Source: Rallus limicola
Taxonomy: Eukaryota; Chordata; Aves; Gruiformes; Rallidae
DNA length: 64,000 bases
Assembly: GCA_022605955.1 (NCBI GenBank)
Contig: JAKCOZ010000020.1
Location: 4,701,001 to 4,765,000, forward strand
Reading direction: 5' to 3'
Part shown: one piece after another, positions 11,291-23,300 of the stretch
How positions within the stretch are numbered: position 1 is the stretch's first letter
Layout of the letters: the number at the start of each line of letters is the position of its first letter
Translations under genes and position numbers: made by a program
Notes under the pieces: model-generated
What the model was told of the DNA's origin: nothing
Databases searched by the model: none
The model's input: the letters and a program-made list of their open reading frames with translations, nothing else

Positions 11291-12475
11291 TGCTTAATTC
11301 CTGGGCAGAGTGTCAATTATCCCATCTGCTAATTAACATGGGGAGATGGGAGAGAGCGCTTTAAGGCTGGTCTGGTGAGAAGGCTTGCATTGTTATTCTC
11401 ATTTTTGGGAAGCAGAACAGCCTCCTCGAGCCCTTTGGTAAATAACCTGCTTACGTGTGGCAGCAGAGAAGCCCCTGGGGCGGCTCCGCGTGCCCTGGGG
11501 TGGGGATGAGCCGCGGGCTTGTCGGGAAGGCGATGTGAGCACCTTGTGTTTTCAGCATGGGTGCTGCCTGGCATCAAGCATATGCTCCCTGCTCGCGTTT
11601 TTGGGGGAAATGAAGCGCGACAGAAGGGCACAGCATGTGGATGTGACTGCTAATAGTGAGAATCAAAGTACAGTTTTGACATCTCTAACCTAATAAGTGG
11701 TGCTGCGTGCGAGAGCCTGCTTATTTTCCTTTTCACCAGGAGATGCTTTGACAGAGAAGTAAAGTCCCATTTTGACATTTCTGTCATTTTAACTAAAGAG
11801 AGAGATTACAGTAAATTGGATTAAGTGAAAATCTTCTTCAGATGTTTGTGGTTTGGGCTGATTTATGGATAGATGTCGCTTGAACGTCATGCTGCATTTC
11901 TTTTTTTTTTTAAAGCATCTGCTTGCCTGTTGCTCTAATGCTGTTGCTGCTGCAGGGGAGGGAAGGCTGAGTAAGAAGCAGCTAGCAGCTACCCGTGCCA
12001 GCTCTGATGCTGGTGTGTGGCATGGGGACAGCAGCACGCTGTCCTTCTCGTGTGCCCAGCCACGTAGTGCCAGATTTTGTAACGGGTGCTTGGTTCTCCC
12101 TTGAGTTCCTGGTGTTAAACTCGTGTTGTGTTCTGCTTAGAGCCATTTAAATAGGCTTTTCCCAGGTTTTTTCCTACCCTGGAGAGAGATGGCTCAGCGT
12201 GTGCGTTCCGTATGGGGGATCCTGGCTTGTCCATCCCCCTGTGACCAGCAAGGTCACGCTTGGTTTTGCTTGTGCAAAGTCTCAGTCTTGGCCGCCTCGT
12301 GCAGGGACCTTCACTCCCAGTGTGTGACTCTTCCAGGAACCAAGAGGCTCCCAAAGCATGTGCTGGCTCATCAGTGTAGCCACAGCATGGGAAAATACTC
12401 TGTCCACTCACTGGTATTTCCAGAAGATTGTGTTGAATGTCCTGTGGTAAAGGAACAGCGGGAGGCTCCTGGAAT
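11291..12475. other. Intronic sequence between minisatellite and repeat copy B
   Basis: Unique sequence with a poly-T run at 11901-11911. No exon was identified. Confidence 0.4.
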
Positions 12476-12655
12476 CTCTCTCTCCTTCGTGGCTTCCTCT
12501 GCCTAAAATATTTAGAAGCTGCTGGTGCTGTTTGAAAAGCTGTGTAATCTCTTGTGAGTGATGATGCAGTCAGCACTGTTATCAAATCTGCTGATGATGT
12601 CATTGATGGAGTAGCCTGCTGTTGGCTGGTGTGGTGCTTAGTTGGATCCCATTTA
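12476..12655 (+). repeat. 180-bp duplicated segment, copy B
   Basis: Second copy of the unit at 10558-10737, same orientation, 1918 bp downstream. Most differences are transitions, and the longest identical core spans about 40 bp around CTGTTATCAAATCTGCTGATG. The flanks (TCCTGGAA on the left, CTCCTTGG on the right) are unrelated to those of copy A. Confidence 0.9.
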
Positions 12656-15600
12656 CTCCTTGGTATGAAAGGTGATGGGAAACTGGGAAGTCTATATCCT
12701 TGAACTGTTATTTGTATACATGGGCTTTAATTTCCAGCCCTGTTTGGGAGGATACTTCTGATCCAGCCTCAGTGCCACCAGGTTGGGTCTCAGCATCATG
12801 GAATTTGGCTGTGGCATCCAGAAGTTTCTTTGAAAGTTTAATGTTGGTTTTGAGTTCTGTACCTGCACCAGGAGGTGGAGTGGGAGTTGTCTGACAGTTT
12901 GGTTCCTGGAGCTGCTTCTGCTCTGTGCCAGGCAAAGGCAGCGCTGGCCTGAGGGACTGCTGGATGTCTGCATGGATTTTTACAGTCCCAGGACAGGAAG
13001 GTGCTGCCCAGGTGTACATTACAGGTACAGAGACGTACCCTCGGAAGCAGAGAACATCAAATCCCCATTTCTCAGGGTCAGTCGACCGGTGATGCTTCCT
13101 ACCTCTGCTCCCAGCTTAGGCTCTGCTGGTTTGATTTGCAGCATCCCAGCACTGCCTGGGTTTTCCTGTGCCCCTGTTGACACCAGGCTTGTGGCAGTGT
13201 GTCCTCTGCTCCCCCTCAGTGGCTCCTCTCACCCTCGTGGTTGAAAGCTTGTACGTTATGCCACGCAAGTGTTCAGTGCCTTACCAGTGACTCAAAGCAC
13301 AATCCTTAAAATACTTTCTATTTTATTTTCCATGATACAATTATTAGTGGAAGATCACACCACGAGGGAAGATGAGTTTGTAATCCTGCTTAGTGGCTGA
13401 TCTTATCCTAGCTGAGTAGCTCTCGTTGCATAAGGGACAGTGACCTGAAATCATCTTTTTAAACCAGCAGACAGGATGCCTTTCCTTTTTCCCCTCCACA
13501 CACATGTGTGTTGTGGACCTTTAAGTGGTTTAAAGTTCAGTGGGTTTGCTTTGAAACCTGAAAAGCCCCCAGTAGCTCACCTCTAGGTCGGAGTGCCAAA
13601 GAGCAGCGGTGCTGCAGGAGGTGGGTTAGTTTAGCGCCTCAGTCTATGCACTAAACACTTTACTGTGTCTTCTGCAGTGTGGCTTGCTTTTTGGGAGTGT
13701 TAAGAAATACTTACAGGGGTTACCTGGCATGAATGATGATGAGGAGGAGTAAGAGGATGATTACAGCCTGTCCCGGGGAGGCTGGGGGGGGGAGCTTTGA
13801 GGGATGGCTCTGGGGCTGGGGAAGGGCTCTGCTCCATCCCTTGGCATCATGCTTTCACAGCTGGATGCCAATGGAAAGGACAGGTTGGAGAGCAGCAGCA
13901 GAAGAGCTGCTGCTGCTGCTGGGAGCAGTGAAGAATTGAAAACATCTGCTCCAGCTGTGTGCCTCTGTGCTTACAGTTTTTAACTTCGCTCTGTAAAACA
14001 AACGAGGAACTGGCGGCGTGTTTCTTGGCACAGGTGTCGTCTTGTTGGAGTGGGAGATATTTCCCTTCCTGCTCACTTGGCCCTTTCTCTTCCCATCCCT
14101 CCCAGACACGTAGCAACCCCAGGTTGAGCTCAGGTGAGACATCTGGTCTCCTCACTGGGGAGGACCGTGGGAGTGCACTGGGTCGCTTCCTCCTCCATCC
14201 CCTGAGAAGTGCGATGTTAAATCTCTGAAGAGCTCTGTCTCTGAGGATGTGCGGCTCTTTCTGTCACCTCACCTGCCTGTGAGCCCCACCTTGGAGGAGA
14301 GAGCACAGGCTGCTCATGTCTGCAGCCAAAGAGCAAGGATGGGAGTTGCTGCCTCCAAGCATCAGCTCCTCTTTGGGCCAGTGGAGCAAACTCTGTGTCC
14401 CGTCGTGGCTCAGAGTGGGGTGTGTGGTTCTTCAAATCCTCACTGCCCCAGGCTGGGGGGTTTGCCTGTAACCTGTGCTGGATACAGCCTCAGGCTGCCC
14501 AGGAGCTCCCTCCAAGCTGAACAAGCATCCCAGCAGACGGATGCAGGATGCTCACCCACAGTGGGATGCTCGCAGCCCACCTGGAAGTCACTGCTGACGC
14601 TCAGGTTTGCAACCTAGGGAGCTGGTGAGTGAGGTTCACCATCGTTTCCTGAAGGAGATCTCCTGGTGCTTGGCAGTGGAGAGGGAAAAAGAGGGCTTTT
14701 TCTCTCTGCTGTGGGTGAATCAGTGGTGGCTGTGATGGATTCTTGCTGCGACAGGCTCTAAATGGGAACTCTCAGGGGAAATTAGCCTGCAGCTTCTGAC
14801 TTTATTAAATATTCTCCAGTGCCATCCCAAAGGAGCACTTTTTAATGTTCTGCAATGTTGCATCTATATTTTTAACATCACCTATGTGAAGTGTGACCGT
14901 GTATAGCCTATATTTACATTAACATCTACGCACAAATAGGCAAGAAAGGATAGATGGCATGTTCTGTTCTGCAGGGCTGTAACACGATGGTGTCTCTGGC
15001 AGGTATGAGAACCTCAGCTGGAGATACTGCAGATTACTGTAACATCCCATAGCTCACTGAGAGCTCTAGCTTACACTGACTGATTTAGCTATTTAATAAA
15101 ACACCGATTTAATGATTGATTAAGCCTTTATAGTAACTTTTAAAATGTGACCTGATGTAGCTCTGCTAGCATCTAGCTAATAAAATATACTGCAGACCTG
15201 TAATGCCTGCTAGATGACAGAAATTACATTTTTGGCCTTATATGAGTTGAAGTTTTGAAGCACCTTGTTTACAGATTGTTATAGGTGTCTTTCAAGGCAC
15301 AGAAGTACAAGGTGCTCCTTTAACACAAGCTGTGGGGCTGATCTGGTGCTGGCGTTTACCCTGAGGGTCTCCTGTTTGCTGAGGGACCCCATTTGCATAC
15401 AAAATTACAGGGGGACTTTTTCTCCCCCTAAACCTGTGCCTTTGCCCTCACATAGAATCATTTTTTCAGTGAGCTGCTCGACTTCCCACTTGCTCAGGCT
15501 GCGTGGAGCTGGCTGTGGGCATGAGCTGTGTAATGGGGTACCTGAACTGGAGCAGGGAACCTGCTCTGGTTAAAGCAGCCCCACTTTCAAAGCAACTTCA

Positions 15601-17682
15601 GTCAAACCAGTGCAAACTCCCGTACAGAGCGATTAAAACTGCTTTATGCCTGACTGATACCACGTCTGGTGAGGTCAGTAACTGCTGCTGAGGGATGCTT
15701 GAGTGGATGACAAGTCTCAAGCCTCTCCAGTGCCGGCCGAGCGCTGCAGCGTGTCTGTGATGCTCGGCGTTTCTCACTGCGCCGTAGGAAGCAGGTGAAG
15801 CTTTGGCAAGGAGGGGCTCTTGGCTTAACATCCTGATGCTTTAATCCATCCCTGCTCCTGCCTAGCAAGTGCCTTTCTGCTCCACGTGCTGAAATGATCT
15901 GCCTTGGTGAGTGGTGTCTGTTCAGAGGCAGCAGAGTGCTTTTCCTGTAGGGCCTGGGCTTGTGAGGCTCACACGTGGGGACTCACGGGGTGTGGGAATG
16001 AGCTTGTTTTACTGGGCTGGGAAGGCTTTATTGGGCTTGGGCTGGTGAAGGAAGTGATTTTCAGGGCAGGTTGCAGTTTATATTTCTCTTTCTGCATTGT
16101 CAAACAATTTGGTGGCTGTTTGCTTAGCCCTGCCTGCAGTATTTATCAGTTTGGTTCTGGAGACTCCCTACTGATGGGTAACGCAGGGAGGAGGGGTTGG
16201 CTCTGGTGGCCTGCACCCTGTTTGGTCCTCAGCTGGCTGGTGTGCAGCTGTTAGACCCCAAAGGGACTTCAGCTGGGGGAGGGGACCCCCAGTTCAGCCC
16301 AAGGCTGGGCAGGAGGGGAAGGTGTCCCAGTGACCTGCTGCCTCCTCCAAGGGGACATGCATGAGTGCTGTGTTTGAGTGCCAGGTGCTTCTCTGGGGGA
16401 CAGAGGTGTGGTGAAGCAAGCCAACGTTTATTCACCCTTTCTGATTGCTTAAATATCTATTTTCTTGATTTTTTTCTTGGTCTGGAAAGTGCATAAATTT
16501 AACCTAGGGTTCAGAAATAAACCGTGGTAGCTGCTGCTGAATTTTGAGGGGGGGGAAGCAGTGAATTCCCCTTTGGGTAAGAGTTTACCATTCAAGCCTT
16601 GACCTTGTTAAAACATGTTAACTCAATAAAAGCCCGAGTATTTAAAGACAAGTGACTTCTTCCTGCCTTGAGGGGCATAATTAAGCCATTCCACACCCCT
16701 TAAACAAGAGCTGTGGGAGGAGGGCTAAGGTGCTCCCTATCCTGCCTAAGTCAGAGAGCAAGCTTCAACTTGGGTCATCTCCATCCTTGCTGGCAGCACC
16801 CATGGGCTGTGTGGAGCTGCTGGAGGGAGGCACTGGGAGACCCTGGCAGTGATTGTGTGGGAAACCCACAACTTCCCAGCTGTTGGGAGGATGGCGTTGC
16901 TGGGTGAGCAGTTCTTGCATCTGTTGAAACTGTGAGTGTTTGGTGTTAGAGCAGACTGAATTTCCTGGGTAAAGATGCAACAGAGCTTTTGTGAGGAGAG
17001 CAAGGGGGGAAGTGGAGATGGTTCCGTTCATCCATAAAAATTCCTCTACAACCCAAGTGGGAGAGTTATCCCTTCTCTCAGGGTGCCCCTGTATTAATGC
17101 CCACAGAATGGATATTCACACAAACAGCCATATTAATGCCTCCAAAAGCACCTTCACCCCTTAATTCCCTATAGGGTTTTCAAGGGAAATAGAAAAACTT
17201 GCTGTGTTTCCAGTTTGAAGTGGCATGTTTGTGCCTCCTGAGCTGTAATCAGCATCCACCAGCCTGAATCCTTCTGGAATTTTGTCTCAGAAACTGAACA
17301 AACAAGGAATTCCCCATCCCAACCAACCTCATGAACACACACACACTCACCAGCTGTGCTGGGGAATAACCTCTGCTGCTGTTGCCTCTTGGCTGTGTAA
17401 GAAGCTCTGCACTTCATTTCTTTACTATTTTTCCTGAACTCCCCAGGTTTGTGCTGTCTTCTCCCTGGGAGAAGTGTGTTTTCCAGGGTCTGAGCTTGGC
17501 AGGAGGCTTGTGTTCCTGCAAGAGGAAGGATCTGCAAAGTCACTGCATCTGAGTGGAGTTGTGTCTGGATGACTGCTTGGGAGACTTTATCTGCCACCCA
17601 GGACTGATTTTGACAGCCTGTTCCCTATTGCAGGGGTTGAGTGGGGTGTGAAGAGCCAGGGGAAGGTGGCTTGGTTGGGTTA
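12656..17682. other. Long intron 1 stretch without recognised genes or mobile elements
   Basis: About 5 kb of apparently unique sequence. It contains a GAT-rich stretch with GCTGCTGCTGCTGCTG near 13905-13922, and an AT-rich block at about 14810-15260 (TTTAATAAAACACC, GATTGATTAAGCC and similar A/T-rich words). That block is compositionally unlike its GC-richer surroundings and could be conserved regulatory DNA, but I cannot test this. Confidence 0.4.
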
Positions 17683-17963
17683 TAGAGAGGTGGGCAATGG
17701 TCTCTTCAGCCAAGTGATAGGACAAGAGGAAATGGGCTCAAGCTGCACCAGGGCAGGGTCAGATCAGATGTGAGGGAAAAGTTCTGCCCTGAAAGAGTTG
17801 TCAGGGCCTGGAACAGGCTGCCCAGGGAGGGGGCTGAGTCACAGACCCTGGATGTGTTTAACAGATGGGTAGATGAGGTACTTAGGGATATGGGTTAGTA
17901 CAGGGCAGGAACGGTTGGACTCAATGATCTTAAAGGTCTTTTCCAACCTTGTGATTCTGTGAT
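17683..17963 (+). mobile_element. CR1 LINE 3' fragment
   Basis: Forward CR1 3' region: GATAGGACAAGAGGAAATGG, GGAACAGGCTGCCCAGGGAG, GGTTGGACTCAATGATCTTA and the terminal TTCCAACCTTGTGATTCTGT. It ends with two copies of the terminal octamer. Truncated at the 5' end, no ORF. Confidence 0.93.
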
Positions 17964-18985
17964 TTGTAGGCTCTGAGGGGTTTGTGGGGCTCCCATGGGG
18001 CTCCAGTGGGGCAGTGGGAAGGGCCATGTGTGTGTCTCCATACAGTCCTCATGGGCTTGAAGTGAAATCCCCCACTGCTGGCTATTCCCCTTAGAACACC
18101 AGGGCTGTGAACTGCGCTGGTTTCATGAGCAGCTCAGCTGCCTGAGCAGAGGTGATGGAGATTTGGGGACCATAATCCTCTTAGCTATCCCTGTGTAAGC
18201 TCTCCTGTGTCAACCTGACACCAATGGAACCTTGTTCCCTTAGCAGGGACAATTCCAGGTGCCATGTCCTGTCATCCTGTGGGTAACCAGAGTTCATTTT
18301 AATTTATATCTGAAGCCTTCATTAAGGTTATAAGCTCAGTGCATGAAGGTGCTGGAAACATCCTTAAGTACACCCAGATGGACTCTGCACAGATTATGAT
18401 GTTGTAATTTGTTTCTGTAGCTCTGCCAAAGCAGTATTTGACCTCAGGACTCTGCCTCTGCTATTGCCTCAGCTAACATACCTGGTGCTTTTCTCCAGAC
18501 CAGGTTTGTCCAAATGAAATGACTCTGTTGGGAGTCTGTGCTTGCCCAGGAGATGTGCTTCCCAGCTGATGGGGATTGCTTTGTGTCAGGTGCTTCCCTC
18601 TTGGGTGGTTTTTTGTTTCTGCTGTGTGGTTGAAGGTTTGGAAGGTGAGGAACCATCTGAAAGCTCAGCCCTGGGGCAGGTAGGTGCAGGGTGATGGGAG
18701 GTTGTTGCCTGCAAAGTGGTGGTGGTGAATTGGGTCAGTGAGTCAAGTTGGGAACACTTTCATGTTGGCAGCTGAGGGGCGGTTTTTTAGTAGTAATAAT
18801 AATTATTAATAAATAGCTTTAAGTTCAGCAGTTGCAAAACAGGATGGACAGAAATAGTGTTTTGCTGGGAAACTGGGCAAAGCTTTGCCCTCCCTCTGCT
18901 ACAACGGTGTAGGGAGATTAGGGGCTTCTGACCCAGACTTGCTGGCACTCATCACTTCCCTGTGGAAGAGCAGACCCTTCTAGAG
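17964..18985. other. Intronic sequence between CR1 copies
   Basis: Unique sequence with an AT-rich stretch at 18787-18820. No exon recognised. Confidence 0.4.
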
Positions 18986-18989
18986 GTGT

Positions 18990-19165
18990 CACAGAATCAC
19001 AAGGTTGGAAAAGACCTTTAAGATCATCAAGTCCAACCATTCCTATCCTATGCTAAACCATATCCCTAAGTACCCAATCTACCCTTTTTTAACGCATCCA
19101 GGAATGGTGACTCAACTACCTCCCTGGGCAACCTGTTCCAGTCTCTGTAGCATGAATTTCAATCA
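18990..19165 (-). mobile_element. CR1 LINE 3' fragment
   Basis: Reverse CR1 tail beginning TCACAGAATCACAAGGTTGG, then AGATCATCAAGTCCAACC and the GGTGACTCAACTACCTCCCT block. Closest in type to the 17683-17963 copy, but inverted. Confidence 0.92.
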
Positions 19166-19234
19166 CCTTTTGAAGATTCCTTCAAGCTAGTCTGTAGGTT
19201 TCCAGAAGCCTGTAAAGAACAGGCTGAAAACCAT

Positions 19235-19291
19235 CATTCCCAGCCCAGGAAAGGCTGGGAATGGGATACCCTTGGGAACTCCCAAGGGTAT
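19235..19291. repeat. Pair of adjacent perfect inverted repeats
   Basis: First hairpin: 11-bp arms CATTCCCAGCC (19235-19245) and GGCTGGGAATG (19253-19263) with a 7-nt loop. Two bases later comes the second: 12-bp arms ATACCCTTGGGA (19266-19277) and TCCCAAGGGTAT (19280-19291) with a 2-nt spacer. Both stems are perfect. The second is effectively a palindrome, unlike a typical miRNA precursor. Confidence 0.85.
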
Positions 19292-19675
19292 GACCAGGTT
19301 GCAGTTTGAGAACTGTCCTGATTCGGGAGCCAGGACTCCTGATCTGCAGGGGGGAGGTGGACTGATGGCTTTGGGCAGCTCGTTGTCAGCAGGATGGAGC
19401 TTGGTGGGGAAGCACTGAAATCCTGTTTGCCCACTTGCTTGGGTTCAGTTACTAAACATATCAGGAATCCCCATCTGCTCCATAAACCTGTCTGGAGAAA
19501 CAACCCAAACCTTGGCTTCTGCCAAGGGCCATGTGCCTTTGAAGGGGGTTGGAGGGAGCTGTGCTGCTGCTTCTTAGGGTAAGGCTCCCCTGTGGATGGC
19601 GGGGGGGTGAAGCCCCCCCTTGCATCCCACTTCCTGCATGCCAGGGCTCTTGGGTACTCAATGGAGGAGGCAGGG

Positions 19676-20230
19676 GTGATGTCCTGAGGCCCCATCTGGA
19701 GTCCTGTGTCCAGATCTAGGGCCTGCAATAAAAGATGTAGAACTGTTGGAGAGGGTTCAGAGGAGCCACAAAGATGATTAGAAGGCTGGAGCACCTCCCC
19801 TACAGAGAGAGGCTGAGGGAGCTGGGCTTGTTCAGCCTGGAGAAGAGAAGGCTGTGGGGGGGGACCTCATTTCAGCCTGCCAGTCCCTGAAGGGAGCAGA
19901 GGAACAGGAGGGGAATCAGCTTTTAAAAAGGTAGACAATGGCAGGACAAGGGGGAATGGATTAAAGCTGAAGGAAGGAAGGTTTAAATTAGATATCAGGG
20001 CTAAATTTTTTACAGAGAGAGTGATGAGGGGCTGGAACAGGCTGCCCAGAGAGGGGGTGGATGCCCCGTCCCTGGGGGTGTTGAAGGCCAGGTTGGCTGG
20101 GGCCCTGGGCAATGCTGTGTAGTTCCAGGCCTGGAGGTTGGTGTCCTTGCCTGTGGCAGGGAGGCTGGAACTGTATGATCCTTGGGGTCCCTTCCAACCC
20201 AGCCCAGTCTGGGATTCTGTGATTCTGTCT
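19676..20230 (+). mobile_element. CR1 LINE 3' fragment (longest copy)
   Basis: About 550 bp of forward CR1 3' end. Diagnostic blocks are CCTACAGAGAGAGGCTGAGG, CAGCCTGGAGAAGAGAAGG, GGCTGGAACAGGCTGCCCAG, GGGGTCCCTTCCAACCCAG and a terminal GATTCTGTGATTCTGT. The upstream CCATCTGGAGTCCTGTGTCC derives from the end of the CR1 ORF2 region. No intact coding potential. Confidence 0.95.
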
Positions 20231-20292
20231 CCTTCCATTGCTGGCCAGTGTTCTGTGAGGTGCTGCACGTTGTATGCAAATGTTGGAATCTC

Positions 20293-20313
20293 TTTTTTTT
20301 TTTTTTTTTTTTT
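20293..20313 (+). repeat. Poly-T tract (21 T)
   Basis: Uninterrupted T run 60 bp after a CR1 end. It is too far from the CR1 octamer tail to be its own tail. Confidence 0.95.
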
Positions 20314-23300
20314 GTGCCTCTAGAGAGGCTTTGACTTTCTGTCTAGAAGCTATTAATTACCTTGACAAGAAAAACAGAACATACCCAATTTATGGCTCCT
20401 ACTGCTTAGACCTGTCTCTCTGGCTCATCTGCTACAAGCTAATGAGCAGCTCCTTGTGCTGGGCCACCGGCGAGCTTGAACTTCTCCTGGGTTTTCCTGG
20501 GGAGAAATGAAAGCAGCAGCAAGGCACAGGGACAAATGGCTGGAATTTGGTTATTAACCTGGGCTGAAAATTGACTCTATCTCCTAGTAATTACCCCAGG
20601 GATGTTAGAAGAAAGGCTTGGTGGAGGGTTCAGAGCTGCTATTTGACGGGTGATCACAAGCTATTGAGTTAGCATTACTTTAGTTCCCATCCCGCATCCG
20701 AGGTGCAGGGTAAGTATAGCAACTGCCTTGCAAACCTGGAGTAAAACGGGTTAGTTTAAACCAGCTCCACTCCCAAATGACTCCCTCCTTTACTGATGTT
20801 TTATGGCACAGCTGCATAGCATCTCATATATTTTTGAGTACCTTAGTTTACAGGTCATTTAATTTATTTGGAGGCTTTGTTTGGGTTCCCTGGGGGAATC
20901 TCGTTCCTTTGCACATGTCTTCCTATGGAGGCATTAAATTGTGCAGTTTGTCACAATAGTTCAGCTTTTATGCTGGCAGTCGGTGCTCTTCAAAGCTCCT
21001 TGTGTGAAGTTTAGACTCCTGAATCATTAGAGGATCATGAAAGGGAAGGAATAATTTAGAAGGCGAAGATGTTTTGTCGTCTTTGAAATTGGGAACGTGC
21101 GAAAGGAGAAAATGTTTAGTGGTACAACCTGCCTCAAAGAACTTACTGCAGGAACTTGAGAAAATGAATTTCCCTTCTTTATTCAGGATGTAAATAATCG
21201 AAAATGTCACTCCTGAGCTGAGTAATTTGTTCAACAAAAGGATCTGGAGGAGATGACTCCCCTCGCTTTCATGAACGTGCCCGAGACATCAGAGGACCTG
21301 TCTCTGCGGCAATATGAGCTGAAGGGCTTGAAAATCAAATGAGCAGCGTGTGCCTGTGCCAAATAAATAAATAAACCTTGCAGGTGCTTTGTGAGCTCCC
21401 TTGTGTTTTTAAAAGCCTTGTTTATCTCTGTAGCTGAGGGTTTGGGTTAGCTGGTGGGAGCTGGGAATGGGCTGTTACCACGATGGGTGTTACAGGGCCA
21501 TTTGCTGTACTTGGGAGCGTGGCCAAACTCACCGGTTACTCCATCCTCATTGCACCATGGCAAGGGACTGTGTTGTTCTCTCTTGATTTCAAGTTGCTTC
21601 TGTGTGTTTGTTAAGCTGAGGTTACTACTGTGTGACAGCTACAGTATTTAAGCTCAGGTTTAACTGGCAGGGGGCAGCTAAGGTGGAGATGGTGTGTGTG
21701 GGGAGGGGACCGGGGCATGAATGGGGGTCAGGGAGGGGGATGACAGGCTGCCTGTGCTTGCCCCATGATTAAAATTGCTCTGGGTCCCAGGTGGATGTGG
21801 CAGCACGGGGCAAGCACTGCAGTGTTTGGGGCTGCCAGACAGGGATTTGGGCAGAATGGGGGGGGAGTGGTTTGTGCCTTCACACAGTCCTTCCAGCCCC
21901 AGCAGATCTGCCTTTTATTTACCACTCAGGCATTTCTGTACCTGGGGCTGGGCTTCCATCAGAAAACAGGTGTTCTCAGCATTATTTGTGTGTCTCAGGG
22001 GTTTCACTAGGTAATTCTCCTGGTTTGCTTTTGCTGTCCTGCTGTGGCCTCCTTACCTGTCTCACTTTTGGCTGCCCCATCTCTGCTCTGGCATTTGGCT
22101 GTCACTCCTTTCCCCCAGTTCCCTGCCCCGTTCCCCTCTGCAGTCCCAGTGCCTGGCTGGTTTGGTGTTTGGGTTCTTTTTAATTTCCTCTCCAGGCATT
22201 TCCATTTGTCTTTGCAGATCATCTTCAACAAAGACCTTGCATGGTCTAATTTGTTTTCTATTTCCAGCTTGCACTCAAAATAACTCTTTTGTTTCGTGAA
22301 TGGCCTGTACGTGCATCCAAATCCCTCCCCTACCCCCTTAATATTTTGTTTTTACTGTGGGTTTCTTCTTCACTGTCCCTCATCAATATCTTTAATTGCT
22401 TGAACCGTCCCTCCGGGGCATTTAGCCATCAGCTGCCAGTAGCTGTGGGCTGTGTCTGGCCCTGTGCCCCTTTCCCCCTCAGAGCAGCATGGGAAAAGGG
22501 TTTGCAGGGCTGTGGGTGCCCTGGCATGGGAGCAGCGTTGCTGTTGTGTAATGGGAGCAGCTCTGCCTTCACATCATCATGTCCCTGCTGAAGAGCTCAG
22601 TGTCCAGATGCCCCACGGGGCTGTCTGCAGCTGTCAAAAGCCAGGGACCGCTTAAGGGTGGTGTGTTGGTTGGGTTGGAGTTTTTTGGTTGGGTTTTTGT
22701 ATTGAGGGGAAAAAAATCTAACAATGGGAGTAGGGAAACTAAGGGAAAGCCAGGATTTGAAAAGCAGAGGCCTAGGCCAGCCCTGCTGGTCCTGACCTGC
22801 TGTTGGAGCCACGGCCAGGCTGGCACTTGGTGTGTGGCTTGTGCATTTTAATAAGGTGGCATCCCTACAGCTGGGGACTGACAGCCAAGCCCTCCAGTGA
22901 AGAGAAGTGGGTCTGTCTTGTCCATTGAAGCATCCACGTGCCCCTCTGGGACCTGACACGAGGTCACATGCAGCCTCTTGGCCTGGGAGCAGCTTCAGTC
23001 CATTGCAGGAGCTCACTGGACAAGAGGTGTCTGTGGTGAGGCAGATGGGACATCTCTTTCTCAGGAGTGTAATCTGCTTTTTTGGGGAAGATGAGACATG
23101 TGCCCCAAGCAACCAGGTTGTGCTGCTGAGACTTGGGGTCCAAACAAGGGCTGCTGGCAGCAGGACTCTCAGCACATGGTTAGCACTCACCTCTGCCAGA
23201 AGCATCAGGCTGGCAGCGTGGCACTGCCCAGAGTGGCCTGTCTGGCAAACCTGCCTTTGGAAACACAACTGGGAGCGGGGCTGGCAGAATCCAACCCTCT

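Noticed and set aside
12115..12603. Minus-strand frame crossing repeat copy B as coding sequence
   Set aside because: The corresponding frame in copy A is interrupted by stops and the substitutions show no codon pattern.
20709..20716. GGTAAGTA donor-like site as a second alternative first exon
   Set aside because: No TATA box, CpG island or paired acceptor was found near it; single donor matches are common by chance.
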